A stretch of 64,000 bases of DNA from Isoetes taiwanensis. Its lineage: Eukaryota > Streptophyta > Lycopodiopsida > Isoetales > Isoetaceae. The stretch spans positions 6,639,012 through 6,703,011 of the forward strand of contig JAJEKV010000046.1 of assembly GCA_021234155.1 (NCBI GenBank), read 5' to 3'. Below the pieces are notes generated by a model. That model ran no database searches, had not been told where the DNA came from, and saw only the letters and a list, made by a program, of their open reading frames with translations. This document shows, one piece after another, positions 12,361 to 26,366 of this stretch; the first letter of the stretch is position 1, and each line of letters opens with the position of its first letter. Made by a program: the position numbers and the translations under genes.

Positions 12361-15300
12361 CACGTTAATGCCCTAAGTCCAAATGCATTGACAAGGTCTA
12401 AAAATTTCCTTGAATCATAGTGGATTATAGTATCCCATTAGCATTGCTTGTACAAAGCCACAATTGGCCCTTTTCAACACACTCGGCACCACCAGCATAT
12501 AGCACATTTTATGGCTTTTTTCCGTTGCCGAAACTTGCTTTTTTGCAAACAAACTCGAATTCTCGAAGCATATAACGTGTCCAGAAACTTTTGCACATTG
12601 CAGAAACACTATTGAAAGGAAAGGAAAGGAAACCCCAAAATAAATTAATAGCATCATTAAATAATGTAAGAGCTTGTTTGTAGTAATATTCCCCTCTTCC
12701 AGACAAGTTTAAGCCATACGAAGTGACCTATACATGTAATTTTCGCTTAGTCCAAAGGATACCAAGTTATTTGCACAAAATCATAATAATTTCTAATATC
12801 ATTCTCAAATCTATAGATATTCACCAATTAGCCCCTTAAGCCTTTAGCTACTAACAAATATGGCTAGTGCCTTGCATTTTAGGCAATCTAAGAACATGGA
12901 TGCCACCATGGCACAGTGGCATAAATTGGCCTTGATTTGGAGCTCAGCGGGATTTCTGAGAGCTATGCAAAGAGTTCCAGAAAATATACAACTCTAGTAT
13001 CTTGAGCATGTGATATGGGAGTTCTAGACCTCTCATAACAGCATGAGCTTCACACGTGCTATATCTAGCCCTTGTGTCGCAGCTCAAACCTATAATACTA
13101 GCTAGAGATGGAAATTTATAGATTCAATTAAGGATCAACAAGTTTTAGGGGAAGATAGCTTTTCAAAACATCAAATTCCATCTAAAAAATACTCTTGGAT
13201 GAAATGTTATGATTAAAATTGTAATAGTGTTATCTTCTGACCAATGATCTGACGCACTTTCTGATGCTAAATCTGACACAAAATCTAACGAAACATCTGA
13301 CGCTTTTCCTGACGCTTTTTCTGATGCTCTTTCTGACGCTTATTCTGACGTATTTTCTGACGCTTTTTCTGACGTTACATTTCTGACGATTTATGTGATG
13401 CATAACCTGACGTATACTTTCTGACGCTTAATCAGACGAAATATCTGACGTAAAATCGCCGTCGAAAAAGCCGAAAAAAGTCGAAAAAAATCGCCGGTTT
13501 AGTCGTCAACAGAAACGCCGGTAAAAATCTCTCTAGACAGTCTGATGCTTTTTTTTACAATAAACAGTCATTCTCTTGTAGTGTTTTTTCTTCAATTTGA
13601 AAATGCAATGGGTGCATAATTATCCGAGCCGCTACGCCAAAATTTAAAAAATTACCTCCTATTTTTAAGAACGAAATGTTACCGCTTTTTAAGAAATATC
13701 AACTAGAGGCCCTCCGTCATCAAAGTCAAGGTAAGAAAATGTGAGCCAACAAAACGTGATCTCTCCCCATTTACACTATCCCTCAAATGGTTCTACAAAG
13801 TAGAAGCTACCTCTTGTGACCCTAAATATCAGGTCAATTTTGCATATGAGGCCAACATCCAATCGTTGTATCAAGTCAAAGATTGTACGGTAGCCAATTG
13901 TTACTTGAAAAACAATGGTAGAATAACTTATATAGAAAACAATGTACATGACCTTTCGCACATGCATTTACATGAGTTTTCACACATAAATGCAGGCTTT
14001 GTGAGAAACAAAAAGTAAAAGTAAAGGCCATACAAAGAAGAAAATTACATAAAAAGAAAATTACATAAAAAGGACATTAAAACCAAAATGGTGAAGAGAC
14101 CAAATATAGTTCAAGTGTTTCAACAATATCTCATTTATTTTATCGATTTTGCAACCTCAAATTGGAAAGCATTTAACAACTTTTAAACATCATTTACAGC
14201 ATAGCTTGTCTCTCTGCCAGCTTCTATCAAATACGCTGAAAGCCCCCGACCCAACACGTAAAGTTCAACTACAACGCCACTTTCTAGCAAAAAAATTCAA
14301 GTGCACCAAGTCAGCCTCTTCATTTGGCTACAATCCAAAGTGATTATCCAATACCATTTTCATCAATTTTTGGTTTGATAGGATAGAGAAAGAAACTGAA
14401 GTAGACTGCGGAATATGCTCGAAGCATAGGCCCAAACACCGATACCATCAATTAATTTCTTGAGATGTTTTTTATCTCGATTTAAGCATAGCAATGGTCC
14501 AACCGTGATCTGCTTTAGGCAAGTTACTTGCATCAGTTGCTAATAACACGAAACTAATTTTTTCTTGTAGTTGAACTGTAATGAGAAACATTTGAACCCT
14601 TTCCCATTTAAATAAGATCAGCACTTTGCATTAAACGAAGAGAAGAACGTGTCTTTTCACCCCTTTTCCCTTTCTTTCTTACATAAAAAAAGGCTTAACA
14701 TTCCAGATATTAAAGTGTGCCACGAGATGCAAGAATCAATTCGCTACAAATGATAATATATACATTCATTAGGCCTCATCATATGGCTCACTACAATTCT
14801 GGCATAAGCTAAGAATATACCCTGTTCTTCTTGACGAATTAGAGCTATTGCGTCCCCAGTCAGGTGATGCCACAGATGTCCTTGGGAAGATATTAGCCGC
14901 AAACACATCAAAAAGTTCGTTAATCCACATTATGCTTCAAATAGTCCCATGAATATCGAAATTTCGTATGTACCTTGATTTGGCAGATGAATTATTACAG
15001 GGTGGAGAGCACAACATGGAGAGATATTCCTGTAAGGATTCCAATAGAAATTGGCAAAAATCAGAATTTGAGTCAAGAGAAAGATAGATGGCTAAATTGC
15101 GGGAAGAAATATACCCAGCTTTTAAGTGACCATCGATGAATCGAGTTGTCCCATCTTTGAGATGGTGATTATAACGCTATAGGCGCAGCCCTTCCCATTC
15201 TCTAGACACTTGTTGAAGCCGGTAATCAAGCCCTATGTTAAAATGTAACGATAAATCTCCAAGCCTATTTTTACTTGTTTGCATATAGTTTTGCTAAAAC

Positions 15301-17049
15301 CGGATACCAATCCTTCAAATAAATGATTTGCAACACTAGGTGGTGAGGAATCTAGTAAACATCTTCAAGGCAAGCCTTTGACCTTGAGCAAAATACTAAT
15401 TTACTTTATTATGAAATTGTAAACACGCTACTCAATGTTTTATACATAAAAACCTTTTTAAATGCATGAAGATTTCACCACAAGTCCCTTTCGTGCAAGG
15501 GACGATTCAATGCCAATGAGCTTCGTCCTCCGACAACACATAAAGGCCAACAATACTTCTAGTAACCTAGAACTTGAAGAGTCTATGGACACAAGTTAAC
15601 TCACATGAACAAAACGAAGATTAACTACAGGAAGCTTTCCATGGGTTTCAGCCAACTCCAAATGACCTTTTTATGCATCACAATATTATGAGCCCTTTCG
15701 ATCCACATCAAGGCATATCTCAGTAAAGCCGATATTACAACTAAATAAGTGACGGACTTTCTTAAACAAATTATTGTCAAAAAATACTACTTGGGTGGCG
15801 CCTTACTACTGGCCATTTAGAATGAGAAACCTTCAAAAAGGACTCTATACATTGTCAACCTCAGAAACTACTTATTTAATTTCAGACATATGAAAAGAAT
15901 GAGCCCAAAAGCTAATGGGTGCATTAGAGAGTAGTTCATCGCACACATTTGCAGTCCTCTTCGCACTTATCTTCGCAAAGCATTAAAAAATGGTAAATGC
16001 AAGTCTTCATGCTTTTTTTTTTTTCCTTTTAGGAAAGAGCAACTAGCGTTCTCGCAAGGAAAAGGACCCCAGACATAAGAAAATAAAACGACCTTAAGCA
16101 GGATCGAATCATTATACAATCTTCCTTGTTTAAACAACAGAGAAGGATTATGTGCCATGCTAAGGAAGGAAGAGTGTTTCAGTCCCAAAGAATTGCGTGA
16201 CAACCGCTAAAGTTGAGAGTGGGAAAGCTAGACCTAATTAACTAACCAATTAATGATGATACGTAAAATTACAAGATTCCTAAAAACGTTGTCACCAAGG
16301 TACCTAATAGGCACCGATGAAAATGGACCTGAAGTTCGCCTCGCAGATACCATATCCGCCTCCCTCGTACACTACCTTCGTCAATAAGCTTCAAGAATTT
16401 CTTGAAAAACCATAAACTTTCTAGCCCCACGTGATTTGAGATTGCCTGGAGTAAAGTTTGTGGATCCAGAGCTGGGCAGTAGCTGCAAAATCATGCTTGC
16501 ATCCAAAGAGTTCAAAGAATGCGCACTCAATGCAAGCTCAAATGAGAACGGCAAAGCTTTCCATCATCAAGATCTAGGTCCTTTACGACTTCAATCAACC
16601 CCCGAGCGCATCAATTAATTACGCTTTAATACGCTTATTCTAATTGTAGATTCCGAGCTTCACAAACCGCCATTTCTTGGCCTCTGGAGCACCTGCATTA
16701 ACAAATCCATACCCTGACTTCCCAACTATGGGCATCGGATAAGGCATCGCCTCAGTTTCTTCTTGCTAAGGCTTAACAGTTGCAAGAAAAACACAGAAAA
16801 CAAAGCTCCGGCATGGGTTGGTACTTCTTTTCCTCAAACTTGGCGACCTCCTACATCAGCACCTGAGCTATGGCGGGACGCGGAGTTCGCAGAATGGGGC
16901 AGAGGAAGTGGAGAGCATTTGACGGTGTGAGAGAGCCGATCTCACGGAATGGGGCGAGGGAAGTGGAGAGCAGAGAAGGAGATTCGACGGAGGAGATTGA
17001 TTCAAAGCAGATAAGAACAAAAACGTGGCATCCGTATTTTTTTTTCTTT

Positions 17050-20000
17050 CACTACAAGAGAATGACGATTTTTTGTCAGAAAAAGCGTCAGATGGTCTTC
17101 ACAAAACAGTAACCGCCCGTACCCTCTACCGATCGATTTAATTATCGCCGCTTATTATCCGACGATTGTGTCAAAAAGCCGCCGTAAAGCGCCGCTTCTT
17201 CCGACGCTTAAGTGTCGAAAAGCTGCCCGTCGATTTCCGACGATTAAGTGTCGAAAAATCGCCGAAAAAGCGCCGAAAAACGCCGAAAACGCCGAAAAAA
17301 GTCGCAAATTTTTGTTAGCATTTTCACAAAGAATGCATCAAAAATATTTTTGCTAGCATTTTTGTCGTTATTAGTCACATATATTCTTTTGGATTTACTT
17401 GCACTCTTAATCGAATCTAGTTGCATTCGCAATTGCATTCTTAGGATATGACGATGCTTAAATTTACATGAATATATTTTACAAATTCATAAACAAGAGT
17501 ATGAAAAAATTTGAGATCCTTTATTCAAGTAGTAAATCATTACATGTCAAAAGGGATTGCAACAAGGACTCAAACATATAAGCCCAAGCTTGTACATAGG
17601 AATTCAAGCACCAATTACCACCGCAACCAATATAATTAGTAAGTAGCCTATGGGAATTTGTCAATTCAAAAAATAAAAAGCAATCTCACCGCTTAGCATT
17701 GAAGGTAAAGAGGGAGTAAAGACGATTTCCACAGCTTTGATGAGCTAGCCCCTTTAAGACATCACAAAAAACACATTATACGCCTATGAAAATATATTTG
17801 AGAGAATGCAATGTCAAGATGGACAACGGGAGGAGATTTAGAAGAAGTAAAATTTCATAATCACTAAACAATATAGAGATTGAAGTAACAATAAAAGTGA
17901 TTCTATTTTGTTTGATCCCTTCTTGAGCAAATCAAAGAACAAATCAAGAGCTCCATCAATAAATCCACGACGATATTATGCACAAAAGTGCAGAATTTCA
18001 AGAGACTACCTTAAACATTTTCGCACCCTTGAAACTTCCACAGTTCTAAGCACCCGCCATTTCCGCCAAGGATATATATGTTTGGTAATAAAGGTTAAAG
18101 TGTAATAACTATTATTATGGGATCCCAACTAAACATTTACAATATAAAGACCAATCAACAATAGGAGGATCTATTTCCATAGGCACAAAGTGAAACATAT
18201 GCAACCCGTTAGCATTGGACATACAAGTTTCCATGTTCAAAATCAATACGTCATAGGAATTCATCATACCTCATCTTGATTAAAGGGGTTCCATTGCAAA
18301 GAGGCAAGCTTCTCACAATGGACAAAAATCTGCAATAAGTATGAATCCCTACCGCACAAATAACCAAGTCGAGAATGTTTTAGAAATATACAATAAGTCT
18401 TTTGTTGGTGGCTTGGGCATCCCAACTTGCCTTTTTATTTGAGAATTTGATACATGAAATTGTACTGTGAATGGATGATTGTAAATCATCAACACAAGGT
18501 CTCTTAGTCATAGATTGAGCGTGTCTCGACATTGCTTACAAGAGCCAAATAAACTCCCCGAATACAAAGAAAATGCCATTTAGTGTTTTTCAATAGATCT
18601 GTTTCACCTCGATCATGCCACCACATGATCATTTGCAATTTGAAATTCAAAATCTGAGGATAGAAATGTCTATGCTTTATACATATATCTAAACGACCTT
18701 AAAAATCCACATGTGTGAACGGATTTACCTCCAAAAGAGCCGTGGAAAATCATATGTCACGCCATTGTCCAAGAAAAACCATATGTGTAAAGCACAAACA
18801 GAGCTTCAGAGGTAATGCTCATACTTTGTGCTTGAGTTTCTCATATCCAAAGAAATCCAGCCTCAATGCTTATGCTCATGTCCGCCCCCGTGTTAGTCAA
18901 TAAAGATGCCCTATGTTATTTCTATTTAGAAATTAAATTAAATATGCCTTCGTGCTACCTCACTTCACCTCAAACGAATAAGAAGAAACCTGGGGACTTA
19001 GCTTTCCAAATTGCTAAACATGTAGTTATGGCCATTAATTCTAGCAAATCCAAATCAACACTTAGCTTTCCAAATTGCTAAACATGTAGTTATGGCCATT
19101 AATTTTCGCAAATCCAACTCAACAGAACTCTCGGTCTATCAAAGATTTACCATTATGCATTTGGCACTTTAAGAAACCGTAAAAGCAAAGATTTCTATTA
19201 TCTTACATTCCATGGAATTCTATCATGATAATCAAAACCATTCATGTCTTAGAAGTATATTCAAATTGGCATGAAACATTACCATGAAAGCTAAACATTT
19301 TTCAACCTGAATAGAAGCATGAAAGCTTGTTCTTGCCTCATATCCAAGGACATATGTATTTATTAGTTTAACTTAATAGAAATACTTGCAACCATAAAAT
19401 TTTACATGGCCGGAACTAAACATTACCACAAAGCTAACCCGAATATATGCGCCCACAATAATTATTAATATTGTCGCCATTAGAGTGTCCACACCGCAGA
19501 GAGTTGTAACAGAGGACTAAGTCCGTAAAAGCAAACCCAATTTGCCACAAATTATGGAATCATTTTCGATTTGGCAGCCCATTTTGGATATCTGTTCTCA
19601 GCCCATTTATGAGCATATAAGATCATTTTCGTAACATCTTTCAAAAACCTTATCTCTTTTTCCAATGAAGCACATAATCTTGCAAAGGCTTCACATTCTA
19701 TATCATAAATTAATTCTCAAATTTAAAATTGTATAACCATAAGGATCGACCTGGTTTTTTGCTCCAAGCTTCTAAATTTTGTCATGATCCGCACAACCGA
19801 ATAGAAGCCCAACAAATACCCGCTTTTTGCAGAGGTCTCCATCACCTTGTTGCAAATGAACTTTTATCAAATACCTCTTATCGATATCTTATCTCGAGGC
19901 CCAAAGCAGATTCGGGACCTGAATGCCATCAACGGATCTTTTTAGGGCTATTAGCCTCACAAATGTCATGAAGTGATATTCGAACCGCAAGATTAGGACT

Positions 20001-21360
20001 TAAAATTTCAGTTTCGCCACATGAGCCATAATCGCCTTTCCACGACATCCGTTGTGGCCTTCTATCTGCCTGACATTATGTTGCTGGCATGCGAGCTCCC
20101 GCCCCTCAAATCGTAGGGTTTACACGCGCAATGCCCTAAGTCCAAATGCATTGATAAGGTCTAAAAATTTCCTTGAATCATAGTGGATTATAGTATCCCA
20201 TTAGCATTGCTTGTACAAAGCCACAATTGGCCCTTTTCAACACACTCGGCACCACCAAAGATATAGCACATTTTATGGCTTTTTTCCGTTCTTAAAACTT
20301 GCTTTTTGCAAACAAACTCGAATTCTCAAGCATATAACGTGTCCGTAAACTTTTGCACATTGCGTAAACACTATTGAAAGGAAAGGAAAGGAAACCCCCA
20401 AAATAAATTAATAGCATCATTAAATAATGTAAGAGCTTGTTTGTAGTAATATTCCCCTTCCGCACAAGTTTAAGCCATACGAAGTGACCTATACATGTAA
20501 TTTTCGCTTAGTCCAAAGGATACCAAGTTATTTGCACAAAATCATAATAATTTCTAATATCATTCTCAAATCTATAGATATTCACCAATTAGCCCCTTAA
20601 GCCTTTAGCTACTAACAAATATGGCTAGTGCCTTGCATTTTAGGCAATCTAAGAACATGGATGCCACCATGGCACAGTGGCATAAATTGGCCTTGATTTG
20701 GAGCTCAGCGGGATTTCTGAGAGCTATGCAAAGAGTTCCAGAAAATATACAACTCTAGTATCTTGAGCATGTGATATGGGAGTTCTAGACCTCTCATAAC
20801 AGCATGAGCTTCACACGCTATATCTAGCCCTTTGTGTCGCACCAAACCTATAATACTAGCTAGAGATGGAAATTTATAGATTCAATTAAGGATCAACAAG
20901 TTTTAGGGGAAGATAGCTTTTCAAAACATCAAATTCCATCTAAAAAATACTCTTGGATGAAATGTTATGATTAAAATTGTAATAGTGTTATCTTCTGACC
21001 AATGATCTGACGCACTTTCTGATGCTAAATCTGACACAAAATCTAACGAAACATCTGACGCTTTTCCTGACGCTTTTTCTGATGTAAAAATATACTTCCT
21101 TCCTTCCTTCTGACGCTTATTCTGACGTATTTTCTGACGCTTTTTCTGACGTTACATTTCTGACGATTTATGTGATGCATAACCTGACGTATACTTTCTG
21201 ACGCTTAATCAGACGAAATATCCGACGTGAAAATCGCCGTAAAAAGCGCCGTAAAAGCGCCGAAAAATAATCGCCGGGCTTAGTCGCCAGAGAACGCCGT
21301 GCAAAAATCTCTAGACAAATTGATGCTTTTTTTACAATAAACAAATATTCTCTTGTAGTG
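17050..21360. mobile_element. CACTA-type transposon 2 (in A4)
   Basis: Same ends, same insertion site and same interior as element 1. The 3' subterminal array has an extra A-rich plus (TTCC)n insertion at about 21085-21110, shared only with the element in A7. Much of the subterminal GTCAG motif reads as GCCG or GTCG here, part of the CAG/CTG discrepancy pattern. Confidence 0.92.
17690..20110 (-). pseudogene. captured host-gene fragment inside CACTA 2
   Basis: Same content as in CACTA 1, but with CAG/CTG-centred indels (for example 19790-19960) that break the 102-codon frame. Whether these are real mutations or consensus errors cannot be decided from the sequence. Confidence 0.4.
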
Positions 21361-23376
21361 TTTTTCTTCAATTTGAAAATGCAATGGGTGCATACGCAAT
21401 CGAGCCGCACGCTACCGGCCAAAAAAATTACCTCCTATTTTTTAAGAACAGAAATGTTACTGCTTAGAAGAAATATCAACTAGAGGCCCTCCGTCATCAA
21501 AGTCAAGCAGAAGAAAATGTGAGCCAACAAAACGTGATCTCTCCCATTTACACTATCCCCTCAAATGGTTCTACAAAGTAGAAGCTACCTCTTGTGACCC
21601 TAAATATCAGGTCAATTTTGCATATGAGGCCAACATCCAATCGTTGTATCAAGTCAAAGATTGTACGGTAGCCAATTGTTACTTGAACAACAATGGTAGA
21701 ATAACTTATATAGAAAACAATGTACATGACCTTTCGCACATGCATTTACATGAGTTTTCACACATAAATGCAGGCTTTGTGAGAAACAAAAAGTAAAAGT
21801 AAAGGCCATACAAAGAAGAAAATTACATAAAAAGAAAATTACATAAAAAGGACATTAAAACCAAAATGGTGAAGAGACCAAATATAGTTCAAGTGTTTCA
21901 ACAATATCTCATTTATTTTATCGATTTTGCAACCTCAAATTGGAAAGCATTTAACAACTTTTAAACATCATTTACAAAGATAGCTTGTCTCTCCGCCAAA
22001 TTTCTATCAAATCCGCCGCTGAAAGCCCCACCACGTAAAGTTCAACTACAACGCCACTTTCTAGCAAAAATTCAAGTGCACCAAGTCGCCTCTTCATTTG
22101 GCTACAATCCAAAGTTGATTATCCAATACCATTTTCATCAATTTTTGGTTTGATAGGATAGAGAAAGAAACCGGTAGATCATGGAATATGCTCAAGCATA
22201 GGCCCAAACACCGATACCATCAATTAATTTCTTGAGATGTTTTTATCTAGATTTAAGCATAGCAATGGTCCAACCGCGGATCCGCTTTAGGCAAGTTACT
22301 TGCATCGCTTGCTAATAACACGAAACTAATTTTTTCTTGTAGTTGAACCGTAATGAGAAACATTTGAACCCTTTCCCATTTAAATAAGATCAAGACTCGC
22401 ATTAAACGAAGAGAAGAACGTGTCTTTTCACCCCTTTTCCCTTTCTTTCTTACATAAAAAAGGCTTAACATTCCGTGATATTAAAGTGTGCCACGAGATG
22501 CAATGAATCAATTCGCTACAAATGATAATATATACATTCATTAGGCCTCATCATATGGCTCACTACAATTCGGCATAAGCTAAGAATATACCCCCGCTCT
22601 TCTTGACGAATTAGAGCTATTAAGGCCCCCAAATGTGATGCCACGATGTCCTTGGGAAGATATCACAAAACACATCAAAAAGTTCGTTAACGACATTATG
22701 CTTCAAATAGTCCCATGAATATCGAATTTCAGATGTACCTTGATTTGGCGTGATGAATTATTACAGGGTGGAGAGCACAACATGGAGAGATATTCCCGTA
22801 AGGATTCCGATAGAAATTGGCAAAAATCAGAATTTGAGTCAAGAGAAAGATAGATGGCTAAATTCGTGGAAGAAATATACCCGCTTTTAAGTGACCATCG
22901 ATGAATCGAGTTGTCCCATCTTTGAGATGGTGATTATAACTCGCTATAGGCCCTCCCTCCCATTCTCTAGACACTTGTTGAAGCTGGTAATCAAGCCCTA
23001 TGTTAAAATGTAACGATAAATCTCCAAGCCTATTTTTACTTGTTTGCATATAGTTTTGCTAAAACCAGATACCAATCCTTCTGAAATAAATGATTTGCAA
23101 CACTAGGCTGGTGAGGAATCTAGTAAACATCTTCAAGGCAAGCCTTTGACCTTGAGCAAAATACTAATTTACTTTATTATGAAATTCAGAAACACGCGCT
23201 CAATGTTTTATACATAAAAAAACCTTTTTAAATGCATGAAGATTTCCACCACAAGTCCCTTTCAGGCAAGGGACGCATTCAATGCCAACAGTTCTGTCCT
23301 CTGGACAACACATAAAGGCCAACAATACTTCTAGTAACCTAGAACTTGAAGAGTCTATGGACACAAGTTAACTCAC

Positions 23377-23491
23377 ATGAACAAAACGAAGATTAACTAC
23401 AGGAAGCTTTCCATGGGTTTCAGCCAACTCCAACAGCCTTTTATGCATCACAATATTATGAGCCCTTTCTGGATCCACATCGAAGGCATAT
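23377..23491 (-). CDS. conserved 115-nt exon of an unidentified gene (unit A5)
   Basis: Identical peptide to the A2 and A8 copies. The donor here is GTGAGT instead of GTAAGT, still canonical. Identity of the peptide across three units suggests recent duplication or constraint. Confidence 0.4.
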
Positions 23492-24466
23492 CTGCAGGCA
23501 AAGCCGATATTACAACTAAATAAGTGACGTGACTTTCTTAAACAAATTATTGTCAGCAAATACTACTTGGGTGGCGTCTTACTCGGTCATTTAGAATGAG
23601 AAACCTTCAAAAAGGACTCTATACATTGTCAACCTGTAAACTACTTATTTAATTTCAGGACATATGAAAAGAATGAGCCCAAAAGCTAATGGGTGCATTA
23701 GAGAGTAGTTCATCGTGCACATTTGCAGTCCTCTTCGCACTTATCTTCGCAAAGCATTAAAAAAAATGGTAAATGCAAGTCTTCATGCTTTTTTTTCCTT
23801 TTAGGAAAGAGCAACTAGCGTTCTCTGCAAGGAAAAGGACCCTGTACATAAGAAAATAAAACGACCTTGGGCAGGATCGAATCATTATACAATCTTCCTT
23901 GTTTAAACAACAGAGAAGGATTATGTGCCATGCTAAGGAAGGAAGAGTGTTTCAGTCCCAGCAATTCGTGACAACTGCTAAAGTTGAGAGTGGGAAAGCT
24001 AGACCGAATTAACTAACCAATTAATGATGATACGTAAATTACAAGATTCCTAAAAACGCTTGTCGGTCCAAGGTACCTAATAGGCGACGATGAAAATGGA
24101 CCTCAAGTTCGCTCTAAGCAGATACCATATCCGCCTCCCTCAGACACTACCTTCGCCAATAAGCTTCAAGAATTTCTTGAAAACCATAAACTTTCTAGCC
24201 CCACGATTTGAGATTGCCTGAGTAAAGCTTGTGGATCCGTGAGTCAAGCAGAGTCGCAGAAATCATGCTTGCATCCAAAGAGTTCAAAGAATGCGCACAA
24301 TGCAAGTTCAAATGAGAACCAAGAAAGCTTTCCATCATCAAGATCTAGGTCCTTTACGACTTCAATCAACCCCGCAGCGCATCAATTAATTACGCTTTAA
24401 TACGATATTCTAATTGTAGATTCTCGAGCTTCACAAATGCCATTTCTTGGCCTCCGAGCACCTGCA

Positions 24467-24631
24467 TTAACAAATCCATACCCCGACTTGGAGCAGATTT
24501 CCAACTATGGGCATCGGATAAGGCCCTGGTGGCAAACGCCATCGCCTCGCTTTCTTCTTGCTAAGGCTTAACAGCTTGCAAGAAAAACACGTAAAACAAA
24601 GTCTCCCAAGATGGGTTGGTACTTCTTTTCC
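24467..24631 (-). pseudogene. cytochrome P450 N-terminal fragment (unit A5)
   Basis: The same segment with the PPGP hinge, and with CAG-centred differences (CTTGCAAG for TTGCAAG, CACGTAAAAC for CACAGAAAAC). Confidence 0.4.
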
Positions 24632-25136
24632 TCAAACTTGGCGACCTCCTACATCAAAGACTGAAAGCTATGGCGGACGCCGGAGTTCGCAGAATGGGGC
24701 AGGGAAGTGGAGAGCATTTGATCTGGTGAGAGCCGATCTCACGGAATGGGGCAGAGGAAGTGGAGAGCAGAGAAGGAGATTCGACGGAGGAGATTGATTC
24801 AAAGCAGATAAGAACAAAAACGTGGCATCCCTATTTTTTTTCTTTTTTCTTTAATTTGAAAATGCAATGGGTGCATACGTATCGAGCCGTGCACGCAAGG
24901 CCCCCTTAAAAATTACCTCCTATTTTTTAAGAACAGAAATGTTACTGCTTTATATATTGTATGAAAGATATTTAACATAATAAAAATATAAAATCAAGTA
25001 TGAGTAATAAAAATCCCCGTCACTTTTAAAATTCCATCGGAAATTCCCTACTATTGTAAATTTAGATCATGCAATTTGCCAGATTTTTTTTGTTTGAACT
25101 AACTTCCGGAACATTCACACATCAACTGGAAAAAAT

Positions 25137-25430
25137 TTATGCTGCAAACTGAAATTTATGCTGCAAACCGGAAATTTAGGAGACTAACTCCGTGTTTTGC
25201 GAAGCCTAAGTGTGTGTGTGAGAACAAAGAAGAAGAAGAGATTTTAACGTATAGCGTGGCGTTGGCGTGAGCAAGCATGGACAAAGCGTGGCTTGCGTGG
25301 GCTGTGAGCGTGGCTCTGTTATGAGCGTGGCCCGTGGACCGTGGAAAGCACCGTGACCCTAGTGTGGGCCTGATCTGACGCGCCCGTGGACGCCCTGAGC
25401 GTGACCATAAAAGTGGCATACCTCAGCCAT
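25137..25430. repeat. short direct repeats and GCGTGGC-rich stretch (module B1)
   Basis: At 25137-25180 the phrase ATTTATGCTGCAAAC is repeated. From 25250 to 25400 there are about eight variants of AGCGTGGC. The corresponding stretch in B2 is 47695-47990. No gene is recognised; the GC content is clearly above the surroundings. Confidence 0.6.
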
Positions 25431-26255
25431 TGATCTTGGGCGGCTTCATCGTGGCCGTCGAACCAGAAATCCCTAAAATTTCTTTACTCTGTTCCAGCAG
25501 TGCGGCTTTGTGATCGAAAGTTGATCTGTAAAGAATCTGAAGCGGAATAGCATAGAAAAGTTGCTTTATTTGCCTGTGTCTGCAGGATGGGCGGCCGGAT
25601 TTGGTGCAACATAGACTAAGGTGGCCAGGAATCTTTAATGTTGCTAAATCTGAATGCCTGGGCCGGATATGGTGCTGGATTTAGGTCTGCCATAGATAGG
25701 AAGTGGCCAGGATGTGTTATAACGAAGTTATCTTGAAGAAACCGATGGCGGTGGGTGCATGGTGTTGCCCCTGCTTTAACTTTGCAGAATAGAGATCTAA
25801 TAGATAGAATAGCCCGTAATTTGATGCTGCACAAGACTGGACTGTGCTCCTCAAAGATTGCAGAGTTTTTTTTCTTAACCCATGAAGATATTTACTTGTT
25901 TTGCAGATGAGACGAACCAGAAAGCCGACCTGATGCTTGCTTGAAGACTTGGCTGCAGCCTGCTTCTCGTGAGCAAATGAATGGGGGCTAGCCACAATGC
26001 TGCTGGCCCTCTTAAAAATTTTCAAGAAGAATGCATACAGGCAGGAAGCAAACGTGTTTACAGATAGTGCAGGAATAACTCCAGGAACAAGCTGTGTGCT
26101 TGAGCAAGAAGCTGGTGTCGACTGCAAATAATAGCATGATGTTTCAAGGACTCTGTAATGCTGAAGGTGCTTGCTGCCTATTCGTGATATGCTTTGAGAA
26201 ACGATGCTTACTTGAATCGTTCTTGAACTGTGCTTTCTGGCAGGTGATGCAGATG

Positions 26256-26366
26256 AAGGGGTTAAACCCCCTTTAGAGCCCATTACGGCAAATAAATGGG
26301 CGAGCCCGGAGGGGCGAGCCCATTTATTTTTGCCGTAATGGGCGAGAAAGGGGGTTTGACCCCTTT
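26256..26366. repeat. 111-bp GC-rich hairpin (module B1)
   Basis: Two inverted arms of about 50 bp (AAGGGGTTAAACCCCC, then GCCCATTACGGCAAATAAATG and its complement) separated by a few bases around GGAG. It would fold into a long stem. No clear target duplication, so it is either a tiny foldback element or a transcribed hairpin. Followed at 26438-26480 by two direct copies of GATTTAAGCTCCAAGATCAG. Confidence 0.85.

Larger units (their letters stand above)
9287..13583. mobile_element. CACTA-type transposon 1 (non-autonomous, in A3)
   Basis: The ends are inverted copies of CACTACAAGAGAATGAC, beginning with the CACTA signature. The flanks are TTT on both sides: the empty site in A1 reads C-TTTTTT-CTTC, whereas here three T precede and six T follow the element, giving a 3-bp target duplication typical of CACTA/EnSpm. 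Arrays of the subterminal motif GCGTCAG/CTGACGC lie at both ends. Inside I see no CACTA transposase (TnpD-like) frame; instead there are exon-like pieces on the minus strand. Length about 4.3 kb. Inference: a non-autonomous element mobilised in trans. Confidence 0.93.
6966..14730. repeat. unit A3 (interrupted by CACTA)
   Basis: A unit A copy split by a 4.3 kb CACTA element at 9287-13583; without it the unit is about 3.47 kb. It contains the 33-bp segment near 8307 that A1 and A2 lack. It carries two short deletions near 8960-8990 (shared with A4, A6 and A7) that remove the P450-like hinge codons. The left edge of the 22.5 kb duplication falls inside it at 8031. Confidence 0.95.
14731..22501. 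repeat. unit A4 (interrupted by CACTA)
   Basis: A unit A copy with a CACTA element at 17050-21360, at the same position as in A3. Most of this unit has the CAG/CTG-centred discrepancies described in the findings, so its reading frames are unreliable. It has the short form of the hinge segment near 16715-16750. Confidence 0.95.
22502..24950. repeat. unit A5 (CACTA-free, truncated by module B)
   Basis: A unit A copy without a CACTA at ~24845 and with the long hinge segment. It stops after GTTACTGCTT at 24950, where module B starts (TATATATTG instead of AGAAGAAATATC). The same truncation point is present in A8. Confidence 0.95.

Noticed and set aside
25717-26283. 188-codon minus-strand frame in module B (also 48288-48842)
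   Set aside because: It is the longest frame in the window, but it has low-complexity serine-rich composition, no recognisable motif, overlaps the GC-rich hairpin arm, and its C-terminus changes between B1 and B2.
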